NCBI GenBank assembly: GCA_001596135.1
Contig: CP014773.1
Coordinates: forward strand, 2,728,001 to 2,792,000
Origin: Mucilaginibacter sp. PAMC 26640
Lineage (GTDB): Bacteria > Bacteroidota > Bacteroidia > Sphingobacteriales > Sphingobacteriaceae
Direction: 5' to 3'
Length of the DNA stretch: 64,000 nucleotides
The notes beneath the pieces were generated by a model. That model was given only the letters and a program-made list of their open reading frames with translations. It made no database searches and had not been told where the DNA came from. The position numbers and the translations under genes were made by a program. Below, piece by piece: positions 1 to 8,314 of the stretch. Each line of letters opens with the position of its first letter. Position 1 is the stretch's first letter.

Positions 1-400
1 AACTAAATAGGTTAAATAACAAGTTTAAATAGTAACATTTAAACTTATTGCTACACTATGTTTGTACTGGAACTTTGCCTGATAAAAAAAATTCCATCAT
101 TATTTCAGCGCATGGATAGTGTTATTAGTTACCTTTAGTTGTTGCCTGGTTGTTAACTGCCAAAATTAAATGACCATATTAATTAGTAAGTCACTAAACA
201 GCTGTATATTGTCAACACGATTTGAAATTTAAGAAATAAGTTTAAGGAGTGCCTAACAAACTTTAGAACCAATTTTAGCTGATATAAGTTATTCCGATGT
301 TCTAAACTATGTTAACACAATCAGGCAATACAACTTCTCCCATTAATTGTAGTACTTTATCAACCTTTTTTACCAAATTTGCACCTTATTATCAAGGGGT
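1..400. other. AT-rich stretch with no recognised gene
   Basis: I see no convincing coding region, RNA gene or repeat here. The stretch is rich in A and T with many stops in all frames. It ends in an AAGGGG run (395-399 area) that can serve as ribosome binding site for the TTG-started gene that follows, so it probably holds that operon's promoter, which I cannot place with confidence. Confidence 0.4.
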
Positions 401-1519
401 TTGGAAGCTTATATTCAAGAGGCATTATTTGTTATATTTCAGCTTTGTTTTATTGTTCAACTGTATTATTTAGTAGGCAACCATAGCAGGCTTGCGGGTT
501 ACGTACCTTTAAAAGTTTTACCCGAACCGAGCGTACCTGTTTCTGTGATCATTAGTGCTCGGAACGAGGCGCGTAATCTTACCGAGAACCTTCCTTATAT
601 ACTTCAGCAAAAGTATCCTGATTATGAAGTGGTAGTGATCAATGACTGCTCAACCGATAATTCAGATGAAGTATTGCTGGACATTCAGCGCGAGTTTCCG
701 CACCTTAAAATTGTTACCATTACCGAGCATGCCCGATATAAAACAGGTAAAAAGTTTGCGCTTACCCTGGGTATAAAGGCTGCAAAGAACGAATACTTAT
801 TATTTACAGATGCAGATTGTAAGCCGGCCACCCTATATTGGATCACCCGGATGGCAGCAAATTTTACCAATTCCGCACAAATCGTGTTAGGCTATTCACC
901 CTATTACCGCACTGCTAACTTTTTGAATCCGTTTATCAGGTTCGAGACTCTTAAAACTGGTATCAATTACCTTTCTTCGGCATTAAAGGGCGACGCTTAT
1001 ATGGGAATTGGCCGTAACCTCGGCTATACTAAATCTTTGTTTTTTAGGTCGAAAGGCTTTGCGGCCCACATGCACCTCATGAGCGGAGATGATGATCTCT
1101 TCGTAAACCAAAATGCAACTGCTGAAAATACAGTTATTGAGATACACCCGGATACCTTTACTCATACTGAAGCAAAGACAACGCTAAGCAGCTGGTTTCG
1201 CCAGAAAAGACGGCATATGGGAGTTGGTAAAGAATATAGTAACGAGCACCGCCGTATGTTAAGTTTTGATGCGGTTAGTGGCCTTTTGTTTTATGTTTTA
1301 TTTATATTGTGCCTGGTATTTAAATTTGAACCATTATTAGCCGCCGGGATGCTCGCATTCAGATTGCTATTACAGATTATAATTTACCGTAAAATATTTA
1401 ATAAGCTGGAAGCCAGCGACATGTTATGGTGGTTGCTGTTTTTTGACGCGATTTACTATATTTATTTAAATGTGTTTGGATTGATAGGAACTTTTATAAA
1501 AACCACCCGATGGAAGTAA
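401..1519 (+). CDS. Membrane-anchored family 2 glycosyltransferase
   Basis: A 372-residue GT-A fold glycosyltransferase that should transfer a sugar from a nucleotide-sugar donor at the inner face of the cytoplasmic membrane; acceptor unknown. An N-terminal hydrophobic helix (about residues 7-25) precedes the GT2 core, with the donor-site SARNEARN at 52-59, the DAD metal motif at 137-139, an SGDDDLF segment near 228 and an RQKRRHMG motif near 265 like the Q/RxxRW of processive synthases. Two or three hydrophobic helices close the protein (about 285-360). The start is a TTG preceded by AAGGGG; no ATG fits before the conserved domain. It overlaps the sigma factor downstream by 10 bases, so the two are translationally linked. 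Family assignment is firm, substrate is not. Confidence 0.85.
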   Translation: MEAYIQEALFVIFQLCFIVQLYYLVGNHSRLAGYVPLKVLPEPSVPVSVIISARNEARNLTENLPYILQQKYPDYEVVVINDCSTDNSDEVLLDIQREFPHLKIVTITEHARYKTGKKFALTLGIKAAKNEYLLFTDADCKPATLYWITRMAANFTNSAQIVLGYSPYYRTANFLNPFIRFETLKTGINYLSSALKGDAYMGIGRNLGYTKSLFFRSKGFAAHMHLMSGDDDLFVNQNATAENTVIEIHPDTFTHTEAKTTLSSWFRQKRRHMGVGKEYSNEHRRMLSFDAVSGLLFYVLFILCLVFKFEPLLAAGMLAFRLLLQIIIYRKIFNKLEASDMLWWLLFFDAIYYIYLNVFGLIGTFIKTTRWK

Positions 1520-2115
1520 ACGCAAATTTCACCGAAAACGCCAAGAACGATTTTCACCTGGTGGTGAAGGCAAGAGATGGTAGCCAAAAAGCATACGCCG
1601 ACCTGATGCACCGATATAAAGATTCGATTTACTTTATGGTGCTGAAGATGGTGAATAACAAGGAGGATGCTATGGACCTTACTGTTGAAACCTTTGCTAA
1701 AGCCTTTGAGAAACTTGACAAATACCAGCCGGAGTACGCTTTTAGTACCTGGTTATTTAGAGTTGCTACCAATAATTGTATCGATTTTATCCGTAAAAAG
1801 AAGCTAAACACCCAATCTATCCACGGTATGCTGGATGAGGATGGTGAGGAAATGCCTTTGCAGATTAAAGCGGATGTACTAAACCCCGAAGAAAGTTCGA
1901 TCAAAAAGCAGCAAACTGAGGAACTTAAATTGCTGATAGAAAGTTTACCATTGCGATACCGTAACCTCATTACCCTGCGCTATTTCGACGAGCTATCGTA
2001 CGAGGAAATTGCCCAGCAGCTGGACTTGCCACTCGGTACTGTAAAAGCGCAATTGTTTAGGGGCAGGTATCTTTTAGGCAATATCATCAACCGTTATAAC
2101 AAGGATGACATCTGA
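1510..2115 (+). CDS. ECF-type RNA polymerase sigma factor
   Basis: A 201-residue sigma-70 family protein with only regions 2 and 4, as in extracytoplasmic-function sigma factors. Region 2 (about residues 22-95) contains the DAMDLTVETFAKAFEKLDKY core-binding segment and the STWLFRVATNNCIDFIRKK promoter-melting helix. Region 4 (about 135-190) ends in a helix-turn-helix with LSYEEIAQQLDLPLGTVKAQ. It starts inside the preceding glycosyltransferase gene and its last 11 bases overlap rsmG. No anti-sigma factor gene is adjacent, which is unusual for classical ECF groups but common for SigW-like housekeeping ECFs of Bacteroidota. Its target promoters cannot be read from this locus. Confidence 0.9.
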   Translation: MEVNANFTENAKNDFHLVVKARDGSQKAYADLMHRYKDSIYFMVLKMVNNKEDAMDLTVETFAKAFEKLDKYQPEYAFSTWLFRVATNNCIDFIRKKKLNTQSIHGMLDEDGEEMPLQIKADVLNPEESSIKKQQTEELKLLIESLPLRYRNLITLRYFDELSYEEIAQQLDLPLGTVKAQLFRGRYLLGNIINRYNKDDI

Positions 2116-2731
2116 TCTGGTCCTGAAATATTTCCCGGAAATTACCCCGGTACAGCAGGAGCAGTTTGCCCGCCTGCAGGAACTTTATACCTTTTGGAAC
2201 GCGCAGATCAATGTGGTATCCCGCAAAGATATCGACTTGCTTTACGAGCGCCACGTTTTGCATTCCCTCGGGATTGCCAAAGTAATATCGTTTGCGCACG
2301 GTAGCCATGTGCTGGATGTTGGTACTGGCGGTGGTTTCCCCGGAATACCGTTGGCGATTTTATTTCCAGAAACCACATTCCACCTTGTAGACTCTATAGG
2401 AAAGAAGATAAAAGTAGTCAACGAAGTGGCCATGGCTTTGGGTTTGCAAAACGTTATGGGCACTCATTCGCGGGCCGAAGACATAAAAGATAAATTTGAT
2501 TTTGTGGTTTCGCGGGCCGTAACCCAGTTAAAAGACTTTTATCCCTGGGTAAAAGGCAAATTCCGTAAAGAACAAAGTAACGAATTGCCTAACGGAATAC
2601 TCTATTTAAAAGGTGGGGACCTTACACAAGAAATTGCCGACGCGGGTTTAGCCGTTCAGCAATTCTATCTCAAAAACTATTTTGAGGAGGAATTTTTCGA
2701 CACCAAGCAGGTGATCTACGTAAAGGGATAA
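2105..2731 (+). CDS. rsmG: 16S rRNA (guanine-527-N7)-methyltransferase RsmG
   Basis: A 208-residue class I SAM-dependent methyltransferase of the GidB/RsmG family, which methylates N7 of G527 in the 530 loop of 16S rRNA; loss confers low-level streptomycin resistance in other bacteria. The SAM-binding signature HVLDVGTGGGFPGIPLAILF spans about residues 66-85, and the family VSRAV motif is near residue 138. Length is normal. The ATG lies within the last codons of the sigma factor gene (11-base overlap), making it the third member of a coupled operon. Confidence 0.95.
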   Translation: MTSDLVLKYFPEITPVQQEQFARLQELYTFWNAQINVVSRKDIDLLYERHVLHSLGIAKVISFAHGSHVLDVGTGGGFPGIPLAILFPETTFHLVDSIGKKIKVVNEVAMALGLQNVMGTHSRAEDIKDKFDFVVSRAVTQLKDFYPWVKGKFRKEQSNELPNGILYLKGGDLTQEIADAGLAVQQFYLKNYFEEEFFDTKQVIYVKG

Positions 2732-2736
2732 TAGTT

Positions 2737-4818
2737 TTATAAATAACTCATCAACACAACTTCGCTTAGCATAATTTTGTGGTTATTGATAACTGATTTG
2801 TCAACAAATTCTTTGTCAATACCGGCAAGGGTGTTAAACACAATTTTGCCATCTGCTTTAGTGATTTTAAAAGCAATAGGAATTTCGTAGCTGCCTGCTT
2901 TTAATCTTACTGTTGGGGAGTAGTCTACCAGTGCCCTTTTTGCTTCTGCATCTAAAGCATTACTTACACCTCTTGTTACCGCCACGTTACCTATCTTGTT
3001 GTATTTTACAGTAAATGCGATGAATAGCTTCCCGGTTGTTTGGTTGTCGTGTTCTCTTGCTGGATATCTGATAGTTCTGGCCAATTCCTTATTAAAACTA
3101 CTTATAAAAGTTTGATTGTTGGCACCTATTGGCAAGGGTGGTTTAACTGCTGGTGGCGGAAATTTAATGACTTTAACTTTTGGTGGCGCCACGCCAACTT
3201 TTGGGGGTGCCGGTGGAGGAGGGGGCTGGTTATAGATTTTTCGCTGTGCTGCAATTATCCCTATCACTTGCATTTCTCCTATATAATTTGCTGTTTTTAA
3301 GCTTTTGGGCGTTGCGAAGAATACGGAATTTTCGCCAAGGATAAAAAACTTGACCCCCATTTTATGATACCCGGCTTTGTCTTTAATCGGATACGCAAAT
3401 TTTTCAAGTTCTGCTTTCAAAACGTCGCCAAATATATTTGCATTGTTACCGGCTACTGCTACATCGCTAATACGGCCATTTTCATTCAGTTTAAAATTAA
3501 CTATCAATGAGGCCTTTAATTTTTTACTTAGTGCCACGGTAGGATACTTTACCGACCGACTAATAAACTGGGCCAGTTGCAAATATGGTTCATTAAGGGG
3601 TACAGGGGGCGGTGGTGGAGGTAATTGTGGGTTGTTACTAAAGGCTTCGTTAGATTTTGATGTCATTTTAAGATATGCCATCATCTCCGCTTTTTTAAAT
3701 TGATAGCCGTATTTATCCTTTAGTAATTTACGGTCGGCATTGGTTGCTGAACTACTGTTGAAAAGTTGCTGATGACCGCTTTTACTGGTGATAGTTACTG
3801 TAATGTAAGGGGCTTTTTTATCTATAAGGTAGCAGTTTTCCTGTAAGGAGAAGTCTTTACCGAACACGGTGGGAGGTCGCATGGCAAAAGCAGTGTCTCT
3901 CAACTCTGCAACGGGTCGCTTTGGCGACAGATCGATTAATGCATAATCTTTACTAAACACGAGTGTGGATGCGCACAGCATACCCGCACATAGCGGTACT
4001 GCGGCCAGGTATTTTAGCCTTGCTAATCTGCCTGATCTTTTTTGGTTTAACATGATAATTCTCTTTTTTAGAAGGTTATAATTAAAGAAAGAATGTGCAA
4101 TAGGCGATCCCTGAATGCCGTAAGCGTTACTAAGCAAAAAGGATGAGTAAGTAAGTGCATCGCTCTCTTTAGCCGCTGTTTGCTCATCGGCTATATATTC
4201 GTGAATGGTGCGCAGACTGCGTTGCAGCAGGTAAATGAAGGGGTTAAACCAGCTGACTACCTTGATCAGTTCTATAAAAATGATATCCGCAGAATGCTTT
4301 TGGCGAATGTGTACCAATTCGTGCGCAATGATGGTTTCCGACTGTGGTACCGCCGTGCCAATGAAAAGGTAATTAAAGAAAGAAAAAGCGGTATTTTCCC
4401 CGTTGAGCTGAATTATTTTATAATTGGAATTGGTTAGTGTACTTTCTGTACGGGTTAATAAAAATAAGCGGAATAAACGATAACAAAGAACAATCAAAGA
4501 TAATACCGCCCCTATGATATAGATGTAGAGCAGTGCATCCTGTAAGGTAAATTGGGGAGCAGGTTCCTCAATAATGATCTCGGGTATTGGCGCATTATGA
4601 TAAACCGGGGCTGTATATGCCACCTGTTGAATTTGCGGTTCGGCATGCTTTAAAATGCTCAGTTGTGTTACCGGCAAAACAAATGCTGCCAGGCAGCTAA
4701 AAAGCAGGTAGGCGCGGCCCAGCACGTAGTACGTTTCGTTATTTAAAAACAAGCAATAGCATAAATAAAATACCCCCAGGTAAATATTCGCTTCAACAAG
4801 GTAGTGTAGCCAGTTCAT
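2737..4818 (-). CDS. BlaR1/MecR1-like M56 metallopeptidase with TonB-type C-termini
   Basis: A 693-residue inner-membrane sensor peptidase. Hydrophobic helices lie at about 5-25, 33-52, 95-120 and 275-292. The zinc site HELVH is at 166-170, with HEYIADE (206-212) as the downstream ligand region, as in M56 peptidases. The periplasmic part carries two proline stretches, each followed by a region resembling a TonB C-terminal domain (around residues 410-500 and 590-660, for example KLFIAFTVKYNKIGNVAV). In the Bla/Mec paradigm such a protein cleaves the BlaI partner on sensing a periplasmic signal; the ligand here is unknown, no penicillin-binding sensor domain is present, and no beta-lactamase lies nearby. 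It overlaps blaI by 4 bases. Confidence 0.85.
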   Translation of the reverse strand: MNWLHYLVEANIYLGVFYLCYCLFLNNETYYVLGRAYLLFSCLAAFVLPVTQLSILKHAEPQIQQVAYTAPVYHNAPIPEIIIEEPAPQFTLQDALLYIYIIGAVLSLIVLCYRLFRLFLLTRTESTLTNSNYKIIQLNGENTAFSFFNYLFIGTAVPQSETIIAHELVHIRQKHSADIIFIELIKVVSWFNPFIYLLQRSLRTIHEYIADEQTAAKESDALTYSSFLLSNAYGIQGSPIAHSFFNYNLLKKRIIMLNQKRSGRLARLKYLAAVPLCAGMLCASTLVFSKDYALIDLSPKRPVAELRDTAFAMRPPTVFGKDFSLQENCYLIDKKAPYITVTITSKSGHQQLFNSSSATNADRKLLKDKYGYQFKKAEMMAYLKMTSKSNEAFSNNPQLPPPPPPVPLNEPYLQLAQFISRSVKYPTVALSKKLKASLIVNFKLNENGRISDVAVAGNNANIFGDVLKAELEKFAYPIKDKAGYHKMGVKFFILGENSVFFATPKSLKTANYIGEMQVIGIIAAQRKIYNQPPPPPAPPKVGVAPPKVKVIKFPPPAVKPPLPIGANNQTFISSFNKELARTIRYPAREHDNQTTGKLFIAFTVKYNKIGNVAVTRGVSNALDAEAKRALVDYSPTVRLKAGSYEIPIAFKITKADGKIVFNTLAGIDKEFVDKSVINNHKIMLSEVVLMSYL

Positions 4819-5192
4819 TGTTTTTTGTTTTTAAGGTTATTTATGAAGTCAGTAAGCTCGTCGAGTTCCTTTAGTCCAAGGTTTTTTTCGTCGGCTATGA
4901 ACGATACCAGGCTTTTGTACGAATCGCTGAAGTAGTTCTTCATCAGTTTATCGAAAGTGAATTTCTTATAGTCGTCCTCGCTAATAACCGGGAAGTATAC
5001 GTGCGAATTCCCGTAAGCCTTGTGATCGATGAATCCCTTACCTTCCAACACCCTTACCACAGTAGATACCGTATTGTAAGCAGGCTTAGGTTCGGGGATT
5101 TTTTCAAGAATGTCCTTTATTATACCCTTGTTTAACTGCCAGAGGATCTGCATGATCTGCTCTTCAGCTTTCGTCAGCTCTTTAACTTTCAT
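4815..5192 (-). CDS. blaI: BlaI/MecI-family transcriptional repressor
   Basis: A 125-residue winged-helix repressor. The N-terminal half shows the family signature LTKAEEQIMQILWQLNKG followed by PAYNTVSTVVRVLEGKGFI, the recognition helix and wing; the C-terminal helices form the dimer and protease-sensitive region. The paired M56 peptidase (4-base overlap, same operon) is the presumed inactivator. Three AACTAT-N4-RTAGTT dyads lie directly upstream and overlap its promoter, so autorepression is very likely. The symbol names the family, not a proven role in beta-lactam resistance. Confidence 0.9.
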   Translation of the reverse strand: MKVKELTKAEEQIMQILWQLNKGIIKDILEKIPEPKPAYNTVSTVVRVLEGKGFIDHKAYGNSHVYFPVISEDDYKKFTFDKLMKNYFSDSYKSLVSFIADEKNLGLKELDELTDFINNLKNKKQ

Positions 5193-5196
5193 AGTA

Positions 5197-5260
5197 AACT
5201 ATTTTTATAGTTAGGCTAAGGTATAACTATTTTAATAGTTTGCAAACTATTTTTGTAGTT
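5197..5260 (-). promoter_or_regulatory. Three BlaI-type operator dyads over the blaI promoter
   Basis: Three 16-bp dyads share the form AACTAT-N4-(A/G)TAGTT: 5197-5212, 5225-5240 and 5245-5260. On the minus strand a TTTG at 5246-5243, a 19-bp spacer and TACCTTAG at 5223-5216 match the Bacteroidota TTTG-N19-TAnnTTTG promoter with one mismatch. The middle dyad fills the spacer, the upstream one touches the TTTG, and the third covers the predicted start of transcription and ends four bases before the blaI ATG. That geometry is what an autorepressed operon should show. The sequence match is direct; binding by BlaI is inferred. Confidence 0.75.
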
Positions 5261-5598
5261 TGTTAAAAAAATTTGATGGGTGTTCAAAATGAGCTAATCG
5301 ACAATTTAACTTGACACGAATTTTAGCTTCGTCATGGCGGTGAAGAAAGGTGACCGGTAAAGAAAAATTGGTACTACTTCAATTTATTCGTGCCGACTCA
5401 ATACTAAAGGCTTTTTAAGTTCCCGCTGATAAGCGTACGGTAGGGATTGTAAACCAAGGACTAACCATCACGATTTGTTTTCTATTCGTTTTATCAGTGC
5501 AATTCGTGTTTACTCAACACTAATCCATAATAGTCTCCATAATTCATAATAATTGCTAATAATTTTGGTATTTATTTATATTTTAGGGCCACAATATT
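5261..5598. other. Intergenic region with a short direct repeat and the dprA promoter element
   Basis: No gene is evident. Two related 22-base segments, ATTCGTG-N3-ACTCAA-N-ACTAA, occur at 5386-5407 and 5502-5523. A TAATTTTG at 5560-5567 fits the TAnnTTTG element and would start transcription about 25 bases before the dprA ATG, though no TTTG lies 19 bases further up. Confidence 0.4.
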
Positions 5599-6699
5599 AT
5601 GGCCTTACAACACCAGATCGCATTAACATTCATTAAAAAAATAGGCCCCGTGCTGGCAAAATCTATGCTGCGCGAATTTGGAGACGCGGAACAGATCTTT
5701 CGCCTATCCAAAACTGCCCTCACCAGGGCAAGGGGTATAGGCGTAAAGAGATTAGATCTGGCCGATTTTGATGAGGCGCTCCGCCGTGCAGAAACCGAAT
5801 TGACATTCATCGAAAAGAATAATATCGACGTGTTTTTTTATACCGATCCGCGCTATCCTAAACGACTAAAAAATTGCCACGACTCGCCATTACTGTTGTA
5901 TTCCAGGGGGAATGCTAACTTAAACATGCAGAGGGTTATCAGTATTGTTGGCACCCGCAATGCTACCGAATATGGCCGGCACTTATGCAAGCAACTGGTA
6001 GAAGAGTTGCAGGAATACAATATCTTAATAGCAAGCGGTTTGGCCCTGGGCATTGATGTTGCCGCACACAAGGAGTGCATTAGGGTGGGGGTACCTACTA
6101 TAGGAGTGCTTGGTCATGGGTTCGACAGGATGTATCCAAGCCAGAACCGAGGCACGGCAGAAAAGATGCTGGAAAACGGCGGCCTGCTCACAGAATATCC
6201 ATCGGGCACCAATCCGGATAGGGAAAATTTTCCGCAGCGTAACCGAATCGTTGCCGGCATGGCTGATGCGACAGTGGTGGTGGAAGCAGGTTTAAAAGGA
6301 GGCGCTTTGATTACCGCGGAAATTGCCAATAGCTATAACCGTGATGTGTTTGCTTTCCCTGGCAGGCTAAATGATGAATATTCGGAAGGTTGCAACTTTC
6401 TGATCAGGAACAACAAGGCTTCGCTGCTTACGTGCATGGCAGATCTTGCTTATAGCCTTGGTTGGGAAAAAACTACTGAATTAAAAAACACACCCGAGCA
6501 ATTGATCATGCCAATAGATCTTTCGGATGGAGAGCGGGCAATTTATGATATAATAAGGGAGCATAAAATGCCATTGGCTATTGATGATCTCAGCATAAAA
6601 ACCAATATGCCCACGAGTCAGTTGGCTATGACTTTATTGGATATGGAATTACAGGGTTTTATCCGGTCGTTGCCGGGTAAAACCTACTGTATCAATTAA
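5599..6699 (+). CDS. dprA: DNA-processing protein DprA (Smf)
   Basis: A 366-residue DprA, the loader of RecA onto incoming single-stranded DNA in natural transformation. An N-terminal helix-hairpin-helix/SAM-like part (1-65) precedes the Rossmann-like DNA-binding core with VGTRNATEYG (about 114-123), SGLALGIDVAAH (about 145-156) and the GGALITAEIANSYNR segment near 240. A C-terminal winged helix (about 310-366) is present, as in full-length forms. The ATG is preceded by a TAATTTTG promoter element at 5560. It stands alone, convergent with sixA, whose stop overlaps its own by 4 bases. Confidence 0.95.
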   Translation: MALQHQIALTFIKKIGPVLAKSMLREFGDAEQIFRLSKTALTRARGIGVKRLDLADFDEALRRAETELTFIEKNNIDVFFYTDPRYPKRLKNCHDSPLLLYSRGNANLNMQRVISIVGTRNATEYGRHLCKQLVEELQEYNILIASGLALGIDVAAHKECIRVGVPTIGVLGHGFDRMYPSQNRGTAEKMLENGGLLTEYPSGTNPDRENFPQRNRIVAGMADATVVVEAGLKGGALITAEIANSYNRDVFAFPGRLNDEYSEGCNFLIRNNKASLLTCMADLAYSLGWEKTTELKNTPEQLIMPIDLSDGERAIYDIIREHKMPLAIDDLSIKTNMPTSQLAMTLLDMELQGFIRSLPGKTYCIN

Positions 6700-7172
6700 A
6701 GCTTTGGGTTATCATAATAAATTAACTTGCCGGAGTCCTCATAAATCTCCTGCCAGCTATTCAGTTCAAATTCTATTAAGGATACCGTACCGGGCGGCAC
6801 TTCTTTTATTTGGCCACTTAGCAGGTACAATACTTGCGCTACAGCCGGGTTGTGGCCTACAACTGCTACAAAATCTCGATCATCGGGCAGCTCATTTATT
6901 ACCCTGACCAGCGTGGGTTCGCCCGCATCGTAAATGGCTTTGTTGATATCGGCGGGAGGCAAAGCCAGTGTGTCCGCGAAAATATTCGCTGTAGTATGGG
7001 TGCGTAATGCCGGGCTGCTCACAAATAGTTGTGGCACAATGCCTTGTTCTTTTAAATGTTGGGCCATAGTGGTGGCATCAGCAATACCCGTCTCGGTTAA
7101 AGGGCGTTCAAAATCAGAATAGCCGGATTCTTGCGTGGCTTTTGCGTGGCGAATGAGGAGCAGTTTTTTCAT
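6696..7172 (-). CDS. sixA: SixA-type histidine phosphatase
   Basis: A 158-residue member of the histidine phosphatase (phosphoglycerate-mutase-like) branch 1. The catalytic RHAKA motif is at residues 8-12 and the second catalytic histidine lies in VVGHNPAV (about 103-110). SixA acts on phosphohistidine of phosphotransfer proteins in Escherichia coli; the substrate in Bacteroidota is not established. Convergent with dprA, overlapping it by 4 bases at the 3 prime ends. Confidence 0.85.
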   Translation of the reverse strand: MKKLLLIRHAKATQESGYSDFERPLTETGIADATTMAQHLKEQGIVPQLFVSSPALRTHTTANIFADTLALPPADINKAIYDAGEPTLVRVINELPDDRDFVAVVGHNPAVAQVLYLLSGQIKEVPPGTVSLIEFELNSWQEIYEDSGKLIYYDNPKL

Positions 7173-7235
7173 CGGTTTAATTAAAGCAAAGAGGAAGCAA
7201 AAACTGCTCCGTCTTTGTTTTGAACAGCTTTTTTG

Positions 7236-7328
7236 TTAAAATGTGAATCCAACAGAAATGCCGAATACACGAGTTTTGATATCCCCCTCAGTCGTGTTGT
7301 TTGAAATGTCTGTTAAACAAAACGGTAT
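7236..7328 (-). pseudogene. Possible remnant of an outer-membrane beta-barrel C-terminus
   Basis: On the minus strand the frame from 7328 down to the TAA at 7238-7236 reads 30 codons ending in TRVFGISVGFTF-stop. Alternating hydrophobic residues and a terminal phenylalanine are the signature of the last strand of an outer-membrane barrel. The fragment follows the stop of the glycosyltransferase gene in the same frame and has no start of its own, so it looks like the tail of a deleted gene. The resemblance is to a short motif only and could be chance. Confidence 0.3.
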
Positions 7329-8297
7329 TTAACTTTTATTGATAAACGCAGTAACCAATTCTTCGGGTAATTCGGTCATACATTTAAAATGGCCTAGCGG
7401 GCATTTTTCCAAGCCAAATTTCGAGCAGGGTCTGCAAGAAATATCGCTGCCGACAACCGAAAACTCCTTAACCATGTAGGGTTTTACACCAAGCAGTTCG
7501 GGTACGGTGCCGCCCCAGATAGATAAAATAGGTTTGTCAAATGCTTCAGCGATGTGTGTAAGCCCTGTATCGAAACCAATAATACTTTGCGCCTTTGATA
7601 CCAGAAAAACTGATTCATCCAACGTTGTTATTCCGCATGCATTATAGATTTTGTCGCCTAAAGCATTAGATACATTTTCCCCATTGGCTTTAACATCCTT
7701 ACCCCCCAGGAGCACAACAGGTAAATTCAATTTACGGCAAATGCTAATGATCTTGTCATTCGGCAGCCGTTTGGTAAAGTGAGTGGCACCTATAATAAAA
7801 GCAACAAAGCCATTTTGGTGTGATACCGGGAGTAATTTATTGAGTTGATATCCGGCATTTACGTAATAATCTATTGGTTGCCCGTCATTTGTAACCCCCA
7901 GGAATTCTACAGCTTTTAAGTATCGGTCTACCAAATGCGTGTTGAGCACCAGCTTTAAATTGAATTTTAAGCTCAGCCATTTGCGAATAGTATATTTTTT
8001 ATAGCTAGATGCTTTGACGCCCGTTCGCAGCTTAATTATACTGGTGCGCAGGTTGTTATGCAGATCAATAATGCAGTCGTAATTTTCAGCTTTAATGTCG
8101 GATATGGTGTCCGAAAGGCTGGGCTTAAGCAATATTAATTTATCTAGATGCGGGTTATTATTGTAAATATATTGAAACGCAGGTTTGGTTAAAAAGTGCA
8201 CCTCTGCGTTGGCTACCTGCATTTTTAAACAGCGCACAACAGGGGTTGTATAAATAATATCACCCATGGAACTGAACCGGATAACCAATATTTTCAT
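7329..8297 (-). CDS. Family 9 glycosyltransferase (heptosyltransferase-like)
   Basis: A 322-residue GT-B glycosyltransferase of family 9, which adds ADP-activated heptose to lipopolysaccharide core. The N-terminus MKILVIRFSSMGDIIYTTPV is the family hallmark, GFDTGLTHIAEAFDKPILSIWG near residues 245-266 forms the nucleotide-sugar site, and a cysteine-rich CRPCSKFGLEKCPLGHFKC stretch near 285-303 is the usual C-terminal metal-binding-like feature. It lies 17 bases downstream of the heptose-1-phosphate adenylyltransferase gene in the same direction, supporting ADP-heptose as donor. Confidence 0.88.
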   Translation of the reverse strand: MKILVIRFSSMGDIIYTTPVVRCLKMQVANAEVHFLTKPAFQYIYNNNPHLDKLILLKPSLSDTISDIKAENYDCIIDLHNNLRTSIIKLRTGVKASSYKKYTIRKWLSLKFNLKLVLNTHLVDRYLKAVEFLGVTNDGQPIDYYVNAGYQLNKLLPVSHQNGFVAFIIGATHFTKRLPNDKIISICRKLNLPVVLLGGKDVKANGENVSNALGDKIYNACGITTLDESVFLVSKAQSIIGFDTGLTHIAEAFDKPILSIWGGTVPELLGVKPYMVKEFSVVGSDISCRPCSKFGLEKCPLGHFKCMTELPEELVTAFINKS

Positions 8298-8314
8298 TGG
8301 GCGATCTGTCCGTT

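Noticed and set aside
2737-5192. Beta-lactam resistance operon
   Set aside because: BlaI and M56 proteins are widespread in Bacteroidota with other roles, the M56 protein lacks a penicillin-binding domain, and no beta-lactamase is adjacent.
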